A stretch of DNA of 64,000 bases from Macrocystis pyrifera. Lineage: Eukaryota > Sar > Phaeophyceae > Laminariales > Laminariaceae. Shown here in pieces: positions 37,601 to 60,257 of the stretch; position 1 is the stretch's first letter, and the number at the start of each line of letters is the position of its first letter. The position numbers and the translations under genes are program-made. A model generated the notes under the pieces. That model did not search any database and was not told the origin of the DNA. It worked only from the letters and a program-made list of their open reading frames with translations. The DNA is taken from positions 7,761,324-7,825,323 of the forward strand of contig JASSKH010000028.1 of assembly GCA_031763025.1 (NCBI GenBank), read 5' to 3'.

Positions 37601-40600
37601 ATACAAGAGAGGGGTTTCCTTTACCTTGGTTTGACAGCTCGCAGCGTTAGTAGGCATATCGGGTGAGTTCGTCGCAGTTTGTTCTTGTCGCTGCATAATT
37701 ATCACAAGCAACGGACAAGACGGCAGACCCCGGCATGATACATACAAGCGGGAGTGATATCCTGTACGAGCTGAGAACTAAAACGAGGGCGGTCTTACAG
37801 AGACGCCAAGCAGAACAGAAGGTCGAGCATCCCACCCCACAGCCTTCCTGTTACTACCCGCATCCTGTTTTGTGGGTGGTGTATGTCGTAGCCAGGAACC
37901 CTCTGGCAACGGCCAATGACGAATGTTCGTGTTCATGCAGGCACGAGGCTCCTAAGATAGACTCGTACGAGGCGGAAATGGCGCAGCTGGCACGCTTCAG
38001 CCCCGAGGTCGTGGACGTCCAGAAAAGGTCGGGGCTAGGCAGAGACGACATGGAGGCTAGCATAGGCCAGCTCAAGCTTTTACGAGAAAAGGTATGATAG
38101 CCGCCACAAGCTCGCCAACCATACTGCCACCGACAACGAGATCGATTGATCGATCGATTGATTGATTAATATCGTATGTAATCGTCGATGAGATGGATTG
38201 ATATTTTTTTTGCCATTGGAGACAGAAGCAAGCGTGCAGGAAAGAAAGGCGTCAGCTCCAAGCTTGTACCTCTCGTTCGATCTGATCGCCTCCCATCAGT
38301 GTTTCGATGGGCGCGAACTCGACTCGACACACACAGCAAGAACCCCAAATCTATTCGATCCTGTCACCCATTGCAAGTTCGACTCACAAGCGGTTCTCAG
38401 TAGGATGCAACTCACCCTTGATGCGACTCGCCCATCATCTCATGGTGCTTCGCGCCTGGTGCAAGCAATGCCTGTCTGGTAGGTGAAAACGCGACGTGCT
38501 CTGTTCCGGCATTGTAGGGATGCGAGGGTATATGGTCATACGACTACGGCCATGCTTGACATGAGTACAGTATGAGTAGACATGTGTACACCCCCCTTTT
38601 CCCCCCGCCTCCCACACCCTCTGCTCGTTCGACAAGACCCCGTCCAAACCGTCGATGTCGATGTCAAGGCAATGCCTACACTCCCTGCCTCTCTCACACG
38701 GTCTATCTGTTTTTCACATTTCAACGACCACACCCCATCCCTCTCTCATATTTTTTTTTTTCACATTTCAACGACCACACCGCCTCTTTTTCCCATCGTG
38801 ATATCTTTTTTTACACTTCAACGACCACAGCCCCTCCGTCTCCAATATGGTTTTCTCATTTCTGTTTCACATCTCATTTACCGCACCTTCCCCCCCATAC
38901 ACACTCTATGTAGGTTGGGTTGGCGTCGATTGGCAACGGCACTGTAAAACATGCTGCTCACTACGTGAGCTAGACAACCAGAGTACCGTTTTATTTTTTC
39001 GTCTGTCAGTTACAGCTGGCGATCGAGTTATAGATCATTTTACCGGGGTGGAGAAACCTTAAGTCTGCACAAGGGAGATGATCGTATCACGTAGTGTGTA
39101 TATGGTGAGGCACCCACGAGGCAGTTACATGGTAAACCCATTGCTGTCTCTGGAAGTGGTCACACCGGTAAATTAAATCAAATTATTGACGCTGTCATCC
39201 ATATGTGTGAAAATCCGTCTCAAGAGCGGTTCTCAGTAGGATACAGCTCACCCTTCATGCGACTCGCCCAACACCTCACGGCGCTTCGCGCTTGGTGCAA
39301 GCAATGTCTGCCTGGTCGGTGAAAACCCGGCGTGCTTCGTCCCGGCATTGTAGAGATGCGAGGGTCTATGGTCATACGACTACGGCCATGCATGATAATG
39401 AGTACACCCCCCCCTTCCCTCCCTCCCTCCCTCCCTCCCTCGATCCCTCCCTCATGTCGGTCAAAAACACGTTTTCCACATTTCTGGGCCCCTCCTTCCA
39501 CCACAGGAAGAACACAAGGATACACTCATAGCTCTGGTGAGGGAACGAGACGAGTTTGAGCTGTGCATCAAGGACCTGAGGGCTCGAAATTCGTGGCTTC
39601 GAGAAGCAGGTGTCGGCATCTCCGGCGGCGCGCAGGTGAGAACGCCGAATAGGCGTGGTACGGTGTACGGCAGTGGTCCTTCTATAGTGCCGGTCGAGTA
39701 GTGCCGGCTGCCCTGCATGTGGTACCGGTGGAATCGCTTGACACCGATGGGGTTCACCAGTGTGGCAGCGTGCGGAGTAATTAGTGCCGGTTGCCGCTAA
39801 AATAGCGCCGGACTTTTATTGGCTGACACATACGATGCCGGCACTGTAGAGGGACCACTAATGTACAACAGGATAATAGGGGTATATTGCGCCTACACAT
39901 ACCTGCCGTAGGCCATCTAGAGCACCCGACAGCCGAAATTGAGAAAGGCGGACGCGCGAAAAATCCCAATCCCAAAGGCTAGACAGATACGGCATCGAAA
40001 AGAACAACATTTATTAGAATAAAAAGAGAAACGTCGGATCCAAATATGCCATGGTTGGGTTGCTCTTCAGTCACAATGGTCGATCCAATGGCTCAAGACA
40101 CCTCTCGTCCGTGAGAATATTTGTGGGCCCTCGCCGCACAAACACGCTCCGAATACCAGGAGGAGAGGTGGTAACGGCCTGCTACGGGCTAATGAACGCA
40201 AGCATTTAGGTGACTACGCGGACGAACGGAAGCGCTGCTCGTACGTATCTAACTGTTGATTTTGCTTGCGCCGCCTCCCTCTGCCTCCTCAACGACCAGA
40301 AAAATCTCAACAAAAAAATCTGCCAGCTGAAAAAATATATATGCGCGTATTGAGCTCCACGTTCACCAAGCCCCACACTCTCATAATGAACCGCGCGAAC
40401 CATGCACCGTAGGTCCATCGCGCAAGAGCTGTCGTCGGTCCAAACCCAGTTGGAGCAGAACGGGCTGTCCAAGGGGGAGGAGACGCAGCGTGCGACAAAC
40501 GCGGCGATCGGGGGCTGGGCGAACCCGGAGGGGCAAAGGGGGGAACGATTCCACTGCGCTCTGCAAGATCGATGCAGTGTCTAGATTGGAGAAGCACATA

Positions 40601-41724
40601 CAGTCGAAGGAGACGGCCAGAAGGGGGGGGGGGGCAGGGCATGGCGCCGGAGCTGACCGCCAAGATAAGGCGGAACATCCAGTTTCTTGAGGAATGCGAT
40701 TGGTGAGTACTGCATATATATGGTGGCGTGCTTGTCGCCGATCGGTGCGCAACCCCCTTGTACTTGTTTGCGTTTTTAGTACAACCAATGGGAGGAGTTA
40801 AGCCCCCCTTGCCCCCCCCCCCCGTCGGGATAAGGACCAAAACACAGCGATAAGTTTAGTGCTATCAGCTGACAACGAGAAGCGCGAGCGCCCAGCTACC
40901 GCATGTATCGACTCCCTTTGCAATTTAAACTCGGACACCAACGTGTTTATTATCATCGCCACCCAACCACGCAGTGACCGTTGAACGCGTAATTTGCTAT
41001 TCCCCCCCCCCCGTCCCTGTATATTATATATAGGCGGGGTTGGTGTCGGTTGGCGTCGGTTGGCAACGACACAGTAAAACATGTCGCTCACTACTTGAGC
41101 AAGACAATCAGGGTACCGCTTTTTATTTTGTTTTTTTTTTGTGGCGGTCGGTCACAGCTGGCGGTCAAGTTAAATCGTTTGTGCGAGGTGAAGAACCTTT
41201 ACTCTTCACAAGGGGAATGATCGTATCACGTTGTGTTTATGGTAAGGCACCCAAGAGGCAGCTACATAGTGCCCCCATTGCTGTCTCTGGAAGTAGCTAC
41301 ACCGGAGTTTCAATTAACTCATCGAAGCTGCCATCCACACGCAACAAAGTCCGCCGCACAAACGGTTCTTAGTAGGATGCGGCTCACCCTTTCATGCGAC
41401 TCGCCGGACACCTCACGTTTCGCTTCGCGCTTGGCGCAAGCAATGTCTGCCTGGTCGTCGAAAACCCGACATGCTCCGTCCCGGCATTGTAAGGATGCGA
41501 GGGTCTACGGTAATACGACTACGGCCATGCTTGAGATCGAGGACATCTCTCCTATCGAGTACACCCCACCCCTCCGCTCTTGACTTCCAAGTGGGTTCAT
41601 CCGCCCTCTTAACATCTGCTGCACCCACGTTTTGGGGAGAAAATACTTGGAATTAGTCTGGGATTAATTTTTTTCCTCCAAGTAGTAAAAAGGGGTTAAT
41701 AAACGCTTCTGAAATTCCCGCACG

Positions 41725-41780
<56 letters not shown>

Positions 41781-42887
41781 CGACACCACACGCCACAACA
41801 AGCTGTCCCATGTGCCTCCCCGTGTCGGGGAGCGAACGAATAGCGCACGTATAACCTTGGTCCTGTGTACTGTTAGACATCGGTACGTTTTGACCGTGAG
41901 CATCTTCTTTTTTGCTCTGCTCGGGAGTTGTGAAATACATGACACTCTGTTCCTGAACATAAGGACGGGTTGTATACCAATGTTCAGTCAAAACGGTACC
42001 TCCTGTCTTTTTCTGGCAGCTGCTCCCTGCGAGCCCTTTCTTTCCGCCCACGGTCGAGTTGTCCATGTGTCGAGAGCAAAGCAGACACACCCTCCGAATT
42101 TTTTATTTCGTCAACCTCCTCGCCGGCGCTATCGTCATACCTGGTGGTATATATATGTAAATTTATATATATATATATAGCGACAGACTCGGAAAGCCAA
42201 AGTATTAGGGGGGTCCATAGTTAATAGGACCTATGGTATACATAAAAACCTATATCTTTACCTATTTTTACTAACAGTATTTGGTCCTATTTACTATGGT
42301 CCCCGGTAATAGTACTCGTACTTGTTTGGTTTTTGGTGCCTTGTGGCACGCGGTGTGGAGTAAAGGAACGAAGAGAGTTAGTCAAAAGGTGACGAAACGA
42401 TGGACGGATGAACGGATGGACCCCTTCCCTTCCAATCATCCATGCAATCCCTTTGGGAAACCCCTTTTCTACGTATTTCCCTTCACACGAGGACTATCGA
42501 GAGGCAGCAGTCATCATGTCTTCCTTCTGGGTATCGTCACCAGTTTTTTGCCCTACACCAGGACTATATCGAGCCTTCGAAAAATCATCCGTGCAATCCC
42601 TTTGGGAAAACCTCTTGCCGTTTCATACCAGGACTATCGAGAGGCAACAATTGCGAGAACACGCGTCTACAAGGCGAAGCAATCGCCGAGGGACCCGTCA
42701 CGGGTCCGGGGCCGCCGCCGCGCACGCGGCGAGGGCCAGGCGACGACCACAGTCTGCGCAAGCGGGGTGTCGCGCCACCACCTCCTCCTCGTCCGGCGGC
42801 GGCGGCGGTGGCGGCGGCGGCTACGGCGGAAGTGGTGGCCTCTTGTCTCGGGAAGAGAGGCGCCGCCTTATTGCCGAGCGCGGTTGA
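27685..42887 (+). CDS. Predicted coiled-coil protein, 13 exons, about 810 residues, unknown family
   Basis: Exons: 27685-28249, 29052-29230, 30738-30997, 31816-31936, 32560-32624, 34851-34989, 36752-36880, 37324-37427, 37941-38091, 39507-39635, 40300-40346, 40413-40702, 42632-42887. From exon 2 on, every junction is phase-consistent, with GT donors and AG acceptors. The first ~170 residues are basic and Ser/Thr/Asn-rich, probably disordered. The middle is charged and Ala/Glu/Lys/Leu-rich with heptad-like stretches (VGRLEERIKEMEGVNAQLAT, VTQLEAEVASLKAALQSL, ALVRERDEFELCIKDLRARN). The C-terminus is Ser/Gly-rich and ends LLSREERRRLIAERG. No enzymatic motif is visible. A cytoskeletal, centrosomal or ciliary scaffold role is only a guess from composition. 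Confidence 0.8.
28425..28597. repeat. Right arm of the inverted pair, with telomere-like repeats
   Basis: GACTCATTCGAGATTTGGCC, GGTCAGGGTCAGGGTTGGTC, GGTTAGGGTTAGGTAC, CATGTTCTCGAATACGTG. It lies in the first intron of the coiled-coil gene; the other arm lies 1.2 kb upstream of its ATG. Confidence 0.75.
28799..28917 (+). mobile_element. Family B inverted-repeat element (MITE-like)
   Basis: Ends TACACTATTACGG and CCGTAATAGTGTA. The interior has TTGTTAGTAAAAATA and TATAGGTTTTTGT. Flanking TA on both sides fits a TA target duplication. Confidence 0.85.
29052..29230 (+). CDS. Coiled-coil gene exon 2
   Basis: Acceptor GCCGGCAG, donor GAG/GTGCGT. It encodes DVNANKAALVSYKAEVRAKS then MAVSKAEIVLNEVCAAMASR, alpha-helical and charged. 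Phase 1 in, 0 out. Confidence 0.8.
29889..30730 (+). repeat. Family A repeat, full copy plus partial second copy
   Basis: Full copy 29889-30425 in the orientation GGTTGGGTTGGCGTCGG to CTACGGCCATGCATGAG and a C run. A second partial unit follows at 30430-30730 and ends in a C run just before coiled-coil exon 3. Confidence 0.9.
30738..30997 (+). CDS. Coiled-coil gene exon 3
   Basis: Follows directly on the C tract of a family A repeat. Encodes VHESPAEFAAQIKKNTFLQ, then LTKWEVDRAALEALAERAG and LSAHVGRLEERIKEMEGVNA. Donor AG/GTATGC, phase 2. An alternative acceptor (TTCCTGCAG) would start it at 30796 in the same frame. Confidence 0.82.
31646..31750 (+). repeat. Family A repeat, 3' fragment
   Basis: Only the last ~100 bp (CCCGGCATTGTAGGG, GTCTATGGTCATAC, TACGGCCATGAATGA), placed between a run of about 33 Cs and a (CCCG)n tract. 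Confidence 0.8.
31748..31792. repeat. (CCCG)n tract
   Basis: Ten or so CCCG units just upstream of coiled-coil exon 4. It probably serves as part of the pyrimidine-rich 3' splice region. Confidence 0.9.
31816..31936 (+). CDS. Coiled-coil gene exon 4
   Basis: Acceptor CCCATAG after a C-rich (CCCG)n tract, donor CAG/GTGATA. Encodes KYEIVSSAKSEVFNALEAAA, ERNKQLCQAAVDKEKEFQ. Phase 2 in, 0 out. Confidence 0.8.
32560..32624 (+). CDS. Coiled-coil gene exon 5
   Basis: Sixty-five bases from an AATCGCAG acceptor to an AA/GTGAGT donor, encoding AELDRFMEYPKAAEGMAEEL and D. Phase 0 in, 2 out, matching both neighbours. Confidence 0.78.
32990..33230 (+). repeat. Dispersed repeat G, copy 2
   Basis: CCCCTTTGGGACGCGGAGA, GTTATCAACGATTGAACCGC, CTACGAGCAGTACGGG, GTATCATCTCCC and AGCGTCAC. 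Located in a coiled-coil gene intron. Confidence 0.7.
33390..33783 (+). repeat. Dispersed repeat H, copy 1
   Basis: Starts GTAACATCGCGTGGTACGTT and GGGATCGATGAGGCCTCCT; ends GAGGCTTTCCCGAAAAGGGA and CTGGCGTCCCCTCGTTTCTG. The two ends match copy 2 but the middle does not. Confidence 0.72.
34370..34640 (+). repeat. Family E repeat in a coiled-coil gene intron
   Basis: GACAGATCAGATAGAACG, AATCAACCCAGGAAGACATG, CACCCGGCAATATGAGC, GAAGGATCTAGATCATG. Confidence 0.72.
34851..34989 (+). CDS. Coiled-coil gene exon 6
   Basis: Acceptor GCGTCACCAG after a pyrimidine tract, donor AAG/GTGCAT. Encodes CRKNARREKNLAALEAKEFR and RQLQTFQKWHTENKDLRRRV. Phase 2 in, 0 out. A family A copy starts about 50 bp downstream. 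Confidence 0.82.
35040..35790 (+). repeat. Family A repeat, full copy plus partial second copy
   Basis: Full copy 35040-35585, then a 3' partial unit 35594-35790, both ending in C runs. In the intron after coiled-coil exon 6. Confidence 0.9.
36480..36660. repeat. CCCGA-rich dispersed repeat, copy 2
   Basis: GACCCGACCCGACCCGAG, ACCCGACCCAACCCGACC, GCGATTTCGAAGAGTTCCTG, GATCATGACCCGCG. The same block order as at 16.4 kb. Confidence 0.7.
36752..36880 (+). CDS. Coiled-coil gene exon 7
   Basis: Acceptor CTATTATTAG, donor CAG/GTATTT. Forty-three codons, phase 0 both ends, encoding ALALRRQLTVAEAELAGRAS and GGTVDRLQRAEASAKQQ. Confidence 0.82.
37324..37427 (+). CDS. Coiled-coil gene exon 8
   Basis: Acceptor GCAAGCCAG, donor AA/GTGAGA. 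Encodes ALRYRESAGSRAARVTQLEA then EVASLKAALQSLSR, with clear heptad spacing. Phase 0 in, 2 out. Confidence 0.85.
37941..38091 (+). CDS. Coiled-coil gene exon 9
   Basis: Acceptor TTCATGCAG, donor AAG/GTATGA. Encodes HEAPKIDSYEAEMAQLARFS, PEVVDVQKRSGLGRDDMEAS and IGQLKLLREK. Phase 2 in, 0 out. Confidence 0.85.
38361..38570 (+). repeat. Family A repeat, 3' half
   Basis: Begins CTGTCACCCATTGCAAG and runs to TACGGCCATGCTTGACATGAG, without the first ~300 bp of the unit. Confidence 0.85.
38908..39416 (+). repeat. Family A repeat, full copy
   Basis: From GTAGGTTGGGTTGGCGTCG to GATAATGAGTACACCCCCC. The flanking (CCCT)n tract leads into coiled-coil exon 10. Confidence 0.9.
39507..39635 (+). CDS. Coiled-coil gene exon 10
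   Basis: Acceptor CCTTCCACCACAG after a (CCCT)n tract, donor CAG/GTGAGA. Forty-three codons, phase 0 both ends: EEHKDTLIALVRERDEFELC, IKDLRARNSWLREAG, VGISGGAQ. Confidence 0.85.
40300..40346 (+). CDS. Coiled-coil gene exon 11 (47 nt)
   Basis: A microexon inferred because the exon before ends in phase 0 and the exon after starts in phase 2. Acceptor CCTCAACGACCAG follows a good pyrimidine tract and the donor is GC/GTATTG. Encodes KNLNKKICQLKKYIC. The intron that follows would be only 66 nt. Confidence 0.55.
40413..40702 (+). CDS. Coiled-coil gene exon 12, read in three frames
   Basis: Starts SIAQELSSVQTQLEQNG in frame 1, continues ALCKIDAVSRLEKHIQSKET in frame 2, and ends MAPELTAKIRRNIQFLEECD in frame 3, with a TG/GTGAGT donor. 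Changes fall at or near the G6 run 40538-40543 and at the G12 run 40623-40634. Removing one G at each gives 288 nt, exactly the phase 2 to phase 2 length needed. This is either homopolymer error, a polymorphic broken allele, or slippage. Confidence 0.7.
41031..41578 (+). repeat. Family A repeat, full copy
   Basis: Begins with a doubled GGTGTCGGTTGGCGTCGGTTG start and ends TCCTATCGAGTACACC. In the intron before the last coiled-coil exon. Confidence 0.9.
41727..41779. repeat. Pure C homopolymer of about 53 bp
   Basis: One of the longest of the many C/G runs. It lies in the coiled-coil intron before the last exon. Confidence 0.95.
42203..42313 (-). mobile_element. Family B inverted-repeat element
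   Basis: TATTAGGGGGGTCCATAG to CTATGGTCCCCGGTAATA, with the asymmetric core reversed relative to the 28.8-kb copy. Confidence 0.85.
42434..42660 (+). repeat. Partial duplications of the last coiled-coil exon start
   Basis: Copy 1 (42434-42511) and copy 3 (42586-42660) share TGCAATCCCTTTGGGAAA and GGACTATCGAGAGGCA. Copy 2 (about 42550-42575) has only CTACACCAGGACTATATCGA. Confidence 0.8.
42632..42887 (+). CDS. Coiled-coil gene last exon, Gly-rich tail
   Basis: Acceptor CATACCAG, phase 2. Encodes TIERQQLREHASTRRSNRRG, an Ala/Arg-rich stretch, four Ser, nine Gly, YGGSGG and the end LLSREERRRLIAERG before TGA at 42885. The upstream sequence holds two further copies of the acceptor and exon start. 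Confidence 0.75.
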
Positions 42888-43009
42888 CGAAAGGAAGTAC
42901 GCACGAAAAAATTCCGCGCGTGGAAGCTTGTGTCGGTATATATAACTAAGTAGTATGATACGTCGTGTGTCTTGGCCGCCGTTTGTTGTACGAACTGGAT
43001 AGGTGTCCA

Positions 43010-43110
43010 GCTTATATAGCTTCAGCTGGTTCCAGCTAGTTCCAGCTGGCTCCAGCTACGTAGTCCCAGCTAGCTCCAGCTAGTTCTAGGTAGCTGCAGC
43101 TAGCGAGGCA
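43010..43110. repeat. Degenerate tandem repeat of TTCCAGCTAG type
   Basis: About eight units of a 10-14 bp motif (CCAGCTAGTT, CCAGCTGGCT and variants) just 3' of the coiled-coil gene stop. Confidence 0.8.
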
Positions 43111-43725
43111 AGGCTCTAATAAAAAAAAAACATGTGCAAGGCAAATATTGTGTTTTCGTCACGCTGTGGTAGGATGAGCATATATATATCGGGATTTTCC
43201 GCAGCGACAGCAGTGAACAATGAGGCGGGGTGTTTCGGTATGACAAGAAACAATACGCGAAATTCCAAAAATTTCAACGTCGCTGGCAACTGCTGTCTCC
43301 TGCCGTCTATATGCTCAGAAGCATTATTAGTAAAAAGTACGCAGCACAATCAAGACCGTTCTTAAGACCGTTCCTACGGCCAGACCCCCGAAAAAGAAAA
43401 AATGGACAAGTTCATTTTGTCTGAAATTATACCCAAACGCCAGAGCCGTGATTTCCAAACTGTTGCGGGGTTCAAGGAATACACCGCATCGAAAGCTCAT
43501 CTATATATATATATGTGATGCGGCTTACAGGATGACCTCATGTATCCCCTCCTCCACGCACCCACCACCACCACCCGCGTCCCCTTTCCCCCGCTTTCCG
43601 CACGAGCCCCCCCCCTCCTCCCCCATCGAACGGAGCGCGCTTGCACCCTCCTAGAAAGTAGTGGGCTAAAATTATCACCCACTCACTGCTATAGACAGGG
43701 ATTGATGTACCTGGTATGCAGTTGT

Positions 43726-44399
43726 TATGGTTCTGCTTTGAATGAGGCTGAAAGCCCGGTAATTACTTAGGTTCAGGTATTGGGATCGTGTAGTACTTGG
43801 GAGGCTTATCTTCGATGGAAAACGAGGCACGAGCCTTGCTCTCAGTCTCCACGTGCACGAGACATAGGTGCTCTTCTTCTATCTCTAAGCGAACAACACA
43901 CGTGGGTCCCAACGAGTACCTGCTCAAAAATAGGCAAACCTCCGAAGGGATACAAAGTGTCTCGACCTTCATCTTAACATAGTAGCAAGTGTGATATTCC
44001 TGTAGTAATATGTTTCATTTCAGGTTTGTTTTGGGTTAATTAAGTGTCTTTTGTTTTTACTTTCTGGTCTTGCTTGTTATGTTGTTGTGTTCTCGTACCC
44101 GGTACGCTGGCATTTGTTAAGATCAAAGGTCGGGACACTTTGTATCCCTGAATCTGTGGTTTGCCTGTTAAGTCGGTACTCCTTGGTACTCACCTGTGTT
44201 GTTCGCTTAGAGATAGAAGAAGAGCAGCTTTATTCCTTTCGTGCACGCGGAGACTGGGATCCAAGCTCGTGCCTCGCTGGGAAACCCGCTGCCTGGTTTT
44301 CCATCTAAGATACGCCTCCCAAGTACTACAAATACGATCCCAACGCCTGAACCCTGGTAATTACCGGGCTTTCAGCCTCATTCAAAGGAGTACCATAAC
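43726..44399. mobile_element. Foldback element with about 255-bp inverted ends
   Basis: Left arm 43726-43980 begins TTATGGTTCTGCTTTGAATG; the right arm 44116-44399 ends CATTCAAAGGAGTACCATAA. Both carry the block GATAGAAGAAGAGC/GCTCTTCTTCTATC and GATACAAAGTGTC. The loop is ~135 bp and T-rich. No transposase ORF was seen. Confidence 0.82.
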
Positions 44400-45109
44400 G
44401 CATTTCACTCTGTCGACCCATGACGTTCGACATTATTTTTGTTCTTTTGGTCTTCTTCTGTCTCACAGCCTGTGACCCCAGAAGAATGAGTGTCTCTCTA
44501 GTACAAGGAATCAGGACGGGTACAGACTGGGTGTACTGATGAAGCTGGGTAGAAATGACGATTTCTTTGATGTTAAGGGAAACACTACAGGACACACTAC
44601 TGTAGTAAAAGTATCACACTGCCAGGAAAATTTCGCCCCAACAGAGCAACCCATAAAGCGGGAAGAGCCGTCAGGATAGACGCTTCAGGAGCTGCGGGTG
44701 CAGGGGGGGTGTCGGCTGCCGAGAGTAGGGGGGGGGGGGGGCTAGGAGAGTCCAGATAATATATCTTCTTGAGTCAGTTTTCGTTGGTTGGGCCGAACAC
44801 CGTGTGTATATACTACTGCGGTCTGTGTCGAGGTGTGATACTATTAACACAAAAATACAAACGATCTTATCTACTGGTACGTGTACGGAAAGAAAAGGAA
44901 AAAAGAGAAACACATCTACCAGGTATGCGTAGCGAAACTGCTGTGCGATGTGTATGCTTACGAATACGCGCAGCATGCGGCGAGAAAAAATCGAGGTTGT
45001 TGTATTGTCGGGTCAACAAAAAATGTCTTCCGCGAGGAGGTCTCGGCCCTGCGATTTTTCGATATGTTTATTTCGTGACGCCACCCTAACCCCATCCCTC
45101 CTTCCACAC

Positions 45110-45440
45110 TGGGGACAGATCAGATAGATCAGACAGATCATTCCTACTTCATGATCTAGATATTTCAGGGCAGATACGTGCCTGGTCTGCATGATGATGA
45201 CTTAGCTCATCATCATGCTGCCGGGTGGGTATCCCCGATCTTGCATGATCTGCAGTAGTAGCTCATGTTGCCGGTTGGAACCCGTAGAGTCTGCATGATC
45301 TCTGTAGCACATATGCTTCCTGGGTTGGATCTATCTGCCCTATAAGGCAGATCCTGCGCAATCTCTCAACAACGGCAGGTAGGTAAGGAACTAGATGATC
45401 TACAGCGGATAGATAGGTCATGATCTGTGCCAGGGGTGAA
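45110..45440 (-). repeat. Family E repeat, reverse orientation
   Basis: CATGATCTAGATATTTCAGG, AGCTCATGTTGCCGG, CTTCCTGGGTTGGATCTATC, GATGATCTACAGCGGATAG. Part of the unit is duplicated inside. Confidence 0.75.
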
Positions 45441-47652
45441 AGGTAGACGAAGATGCGGCGGAAACACGTACCAGGTACATTATACAGCGCACCAAACACA
45501 TGTCATAGAATAATCGCTCGGGCGCGACCCGCGACCGCACATCATCGCGAAGAGGCACGACGTCATGACCTTCACACACGCTATTCATGGCGCGCGCGAG
45601 CGCGAACACGACACACAGCCAGTCTGGCGATCGATGCTTTCTGGTGGGGGGGGGGGGGGGGGGGGGGGTAGTTAACTATTTTGCATTGTACAACAACAAC
45701 AACAAAAAATCTATTTGAACAGTCAGATGTGTTGACGTAATGAAACCAGGATCCTCAGAGGCGCTCTGACACGCGATCCGCCGTCGCGCCATAGGGGTCA
45801 GGGGCAAGCCATCCATCTATCCATTCATCCCAGCGACGACACCTTCGTCAATCGAAAAAAACAGATGCTCCCGACGAGATAGTACACTAAACACAGAAAA
45901 AAACGACTAATACACACGCACAGCACTTACTCACTTCCTTCCCTGCCTTCTCCTTCCCTATCTCTCCTATTTTAAAGCCAACCGCACCGCCGCCGTCGCC
46001 GTCGCCCCCCCTTCCTGAACTGCGACCGACCACACAACTTACAAACTGGCCCAACCCCAGTATTTTCCCAAAAAACGCGGTGAGCTCCCCGCTTCTACGT
46101 ATAAAACTTGGGGGGGGGGGGGGGGGGGAGGGGGAGCCACAAAACGCATAAAGAGGGAGGGCTTTGCCGCGAGGCAACAAAGAGAATCCTGCTGTTGCTG
46201 TTGCTGGTGACGGGCTAGGATACGCTCGGAAAACAGCCAGCCAGCCAGCCAGCCAGCCAGCCACACGCACGCGTACACAGCGCTACGTAGGCAATTCTTC
46301 CTCAGGGCAACGTCACAAGGCAGCGAGAGAAAAAAGCGCGCGGCAGTACGGCGAGAAAACCCACCCCCCCGCCCCTTTGCCCCTTAGCATGCGAACGCAA
46401 GGAAACCCAGCGCAGCGCAACGCAACGCAACGCAACAGCAGCAGTAGTTTTTAAGCGGTCAGTCGACTGGCACCCTTTCGTCTTTTGAGGAGAGAGGAGA
46501 ATAAAAGACAGTCGCCGCCCTGATACTTACCATCAAGCGCGCTTGCAGTGGGCACTCCACATGGCGCCATGTCACACACCACACACAGCACACCACACAC
46601 GAAAAAAAAGGAGCAGGATGCGTGGAGAATTCGATCCATACCGCGGTGGTTCTCTATATACGCACGCGCAGGAGTGTACACACCGAGAGAACAGCCGAGG
46701 GCGTCACCAGGTGAAGCATGAGACTCCCCCGCAAAACCACCGCAACACACACGCGCGCCCCCACGCGCTAAAATATTTCAACACGCACTGCCTCGAGACG
46801 ACTTTAGGGCTTCCGCGCGCTCTTACTCTCGCTTTCCAGGAAAAAAAATAAAAATATTTGGCGTGTCAAAAATCTTGACTCAATCCCAGCTTTTTTTCCC
46901 GCGCCCGTTGGCTTCTGTCTCCATTCAGCCAAGTTTTCAACACGCCTGTATATTTGGTTTGGTTTGGTTCTCTTCTCTTGCACTCTACGTACGTACGGTT
47001 GTCAAATGTACGCCTTTGTATTGCCGCAATGTGGACTCCCTCCCTCCCTCCCTACCTCCCTTCCTCTCCCCCTTTCTCCCTGTTCTACCCCCCCATCCCC
47101 AATACCGTCAACGAGGCTCGCACGATTGATCGCTCCAAGGCACCAACAAAACGCCGCTGCCAGCAAAGCGGCGGAGACTATACACAGTACGACACCAGCC
47201 GGCCAAAACAGAGGTCGGGAGACCAAAACAAAACAACCCACTTTTCGTGCGTACTACTACCGTCACATGTGCGGGTGGGCCTTTGTTATGGTTTTTAACC
47301 GAACACGCCACCAATCCCCCTATATATCATATCATACGTGCCTCCCTTTTCGCTCGTTTTACTCCAAATTGCTTTCGCAAGCGCTCAAGACAACGGAAAA
47401 GGAAACCCCACCAGCAAAAGCAGCCTGGACGGGGGCGGCCGGCCGGCCGGGCAAGGATGCGGGTGGGCGAGGGCGCGAGCGCGCGTGCGCCGGATGGGGG
47501 GGGGGGGGGGTTGAGGCTATCGTAGGTGCGTACTCTAGTATGTGCTCACACCGTCACACCGTCCGGTGGAAACGGGTAAGAACCGAAACCCAATCGATCG
47601 AGCAATCGCGTCAGGTCGCACCAAAGCAAGCGCCAGTCAGTCAGTCAGTCAA

Positions 47653-60257
<12,605 letters not shown>

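Larger units (their letters stand above)
42890..47650. other. Space between the coiled-coil and E2 genes
   Basis: The two genes converge here. It holds family E and foldback elements and G runs at about 44727, 45644, 46110 and 47497. Minus-strand donor-like sites GTGAGTAAG (near 45937) and GTAAGTATC (near 46528) hint at another minus gene, but no exon chain could be made. Confidence 0.45.
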
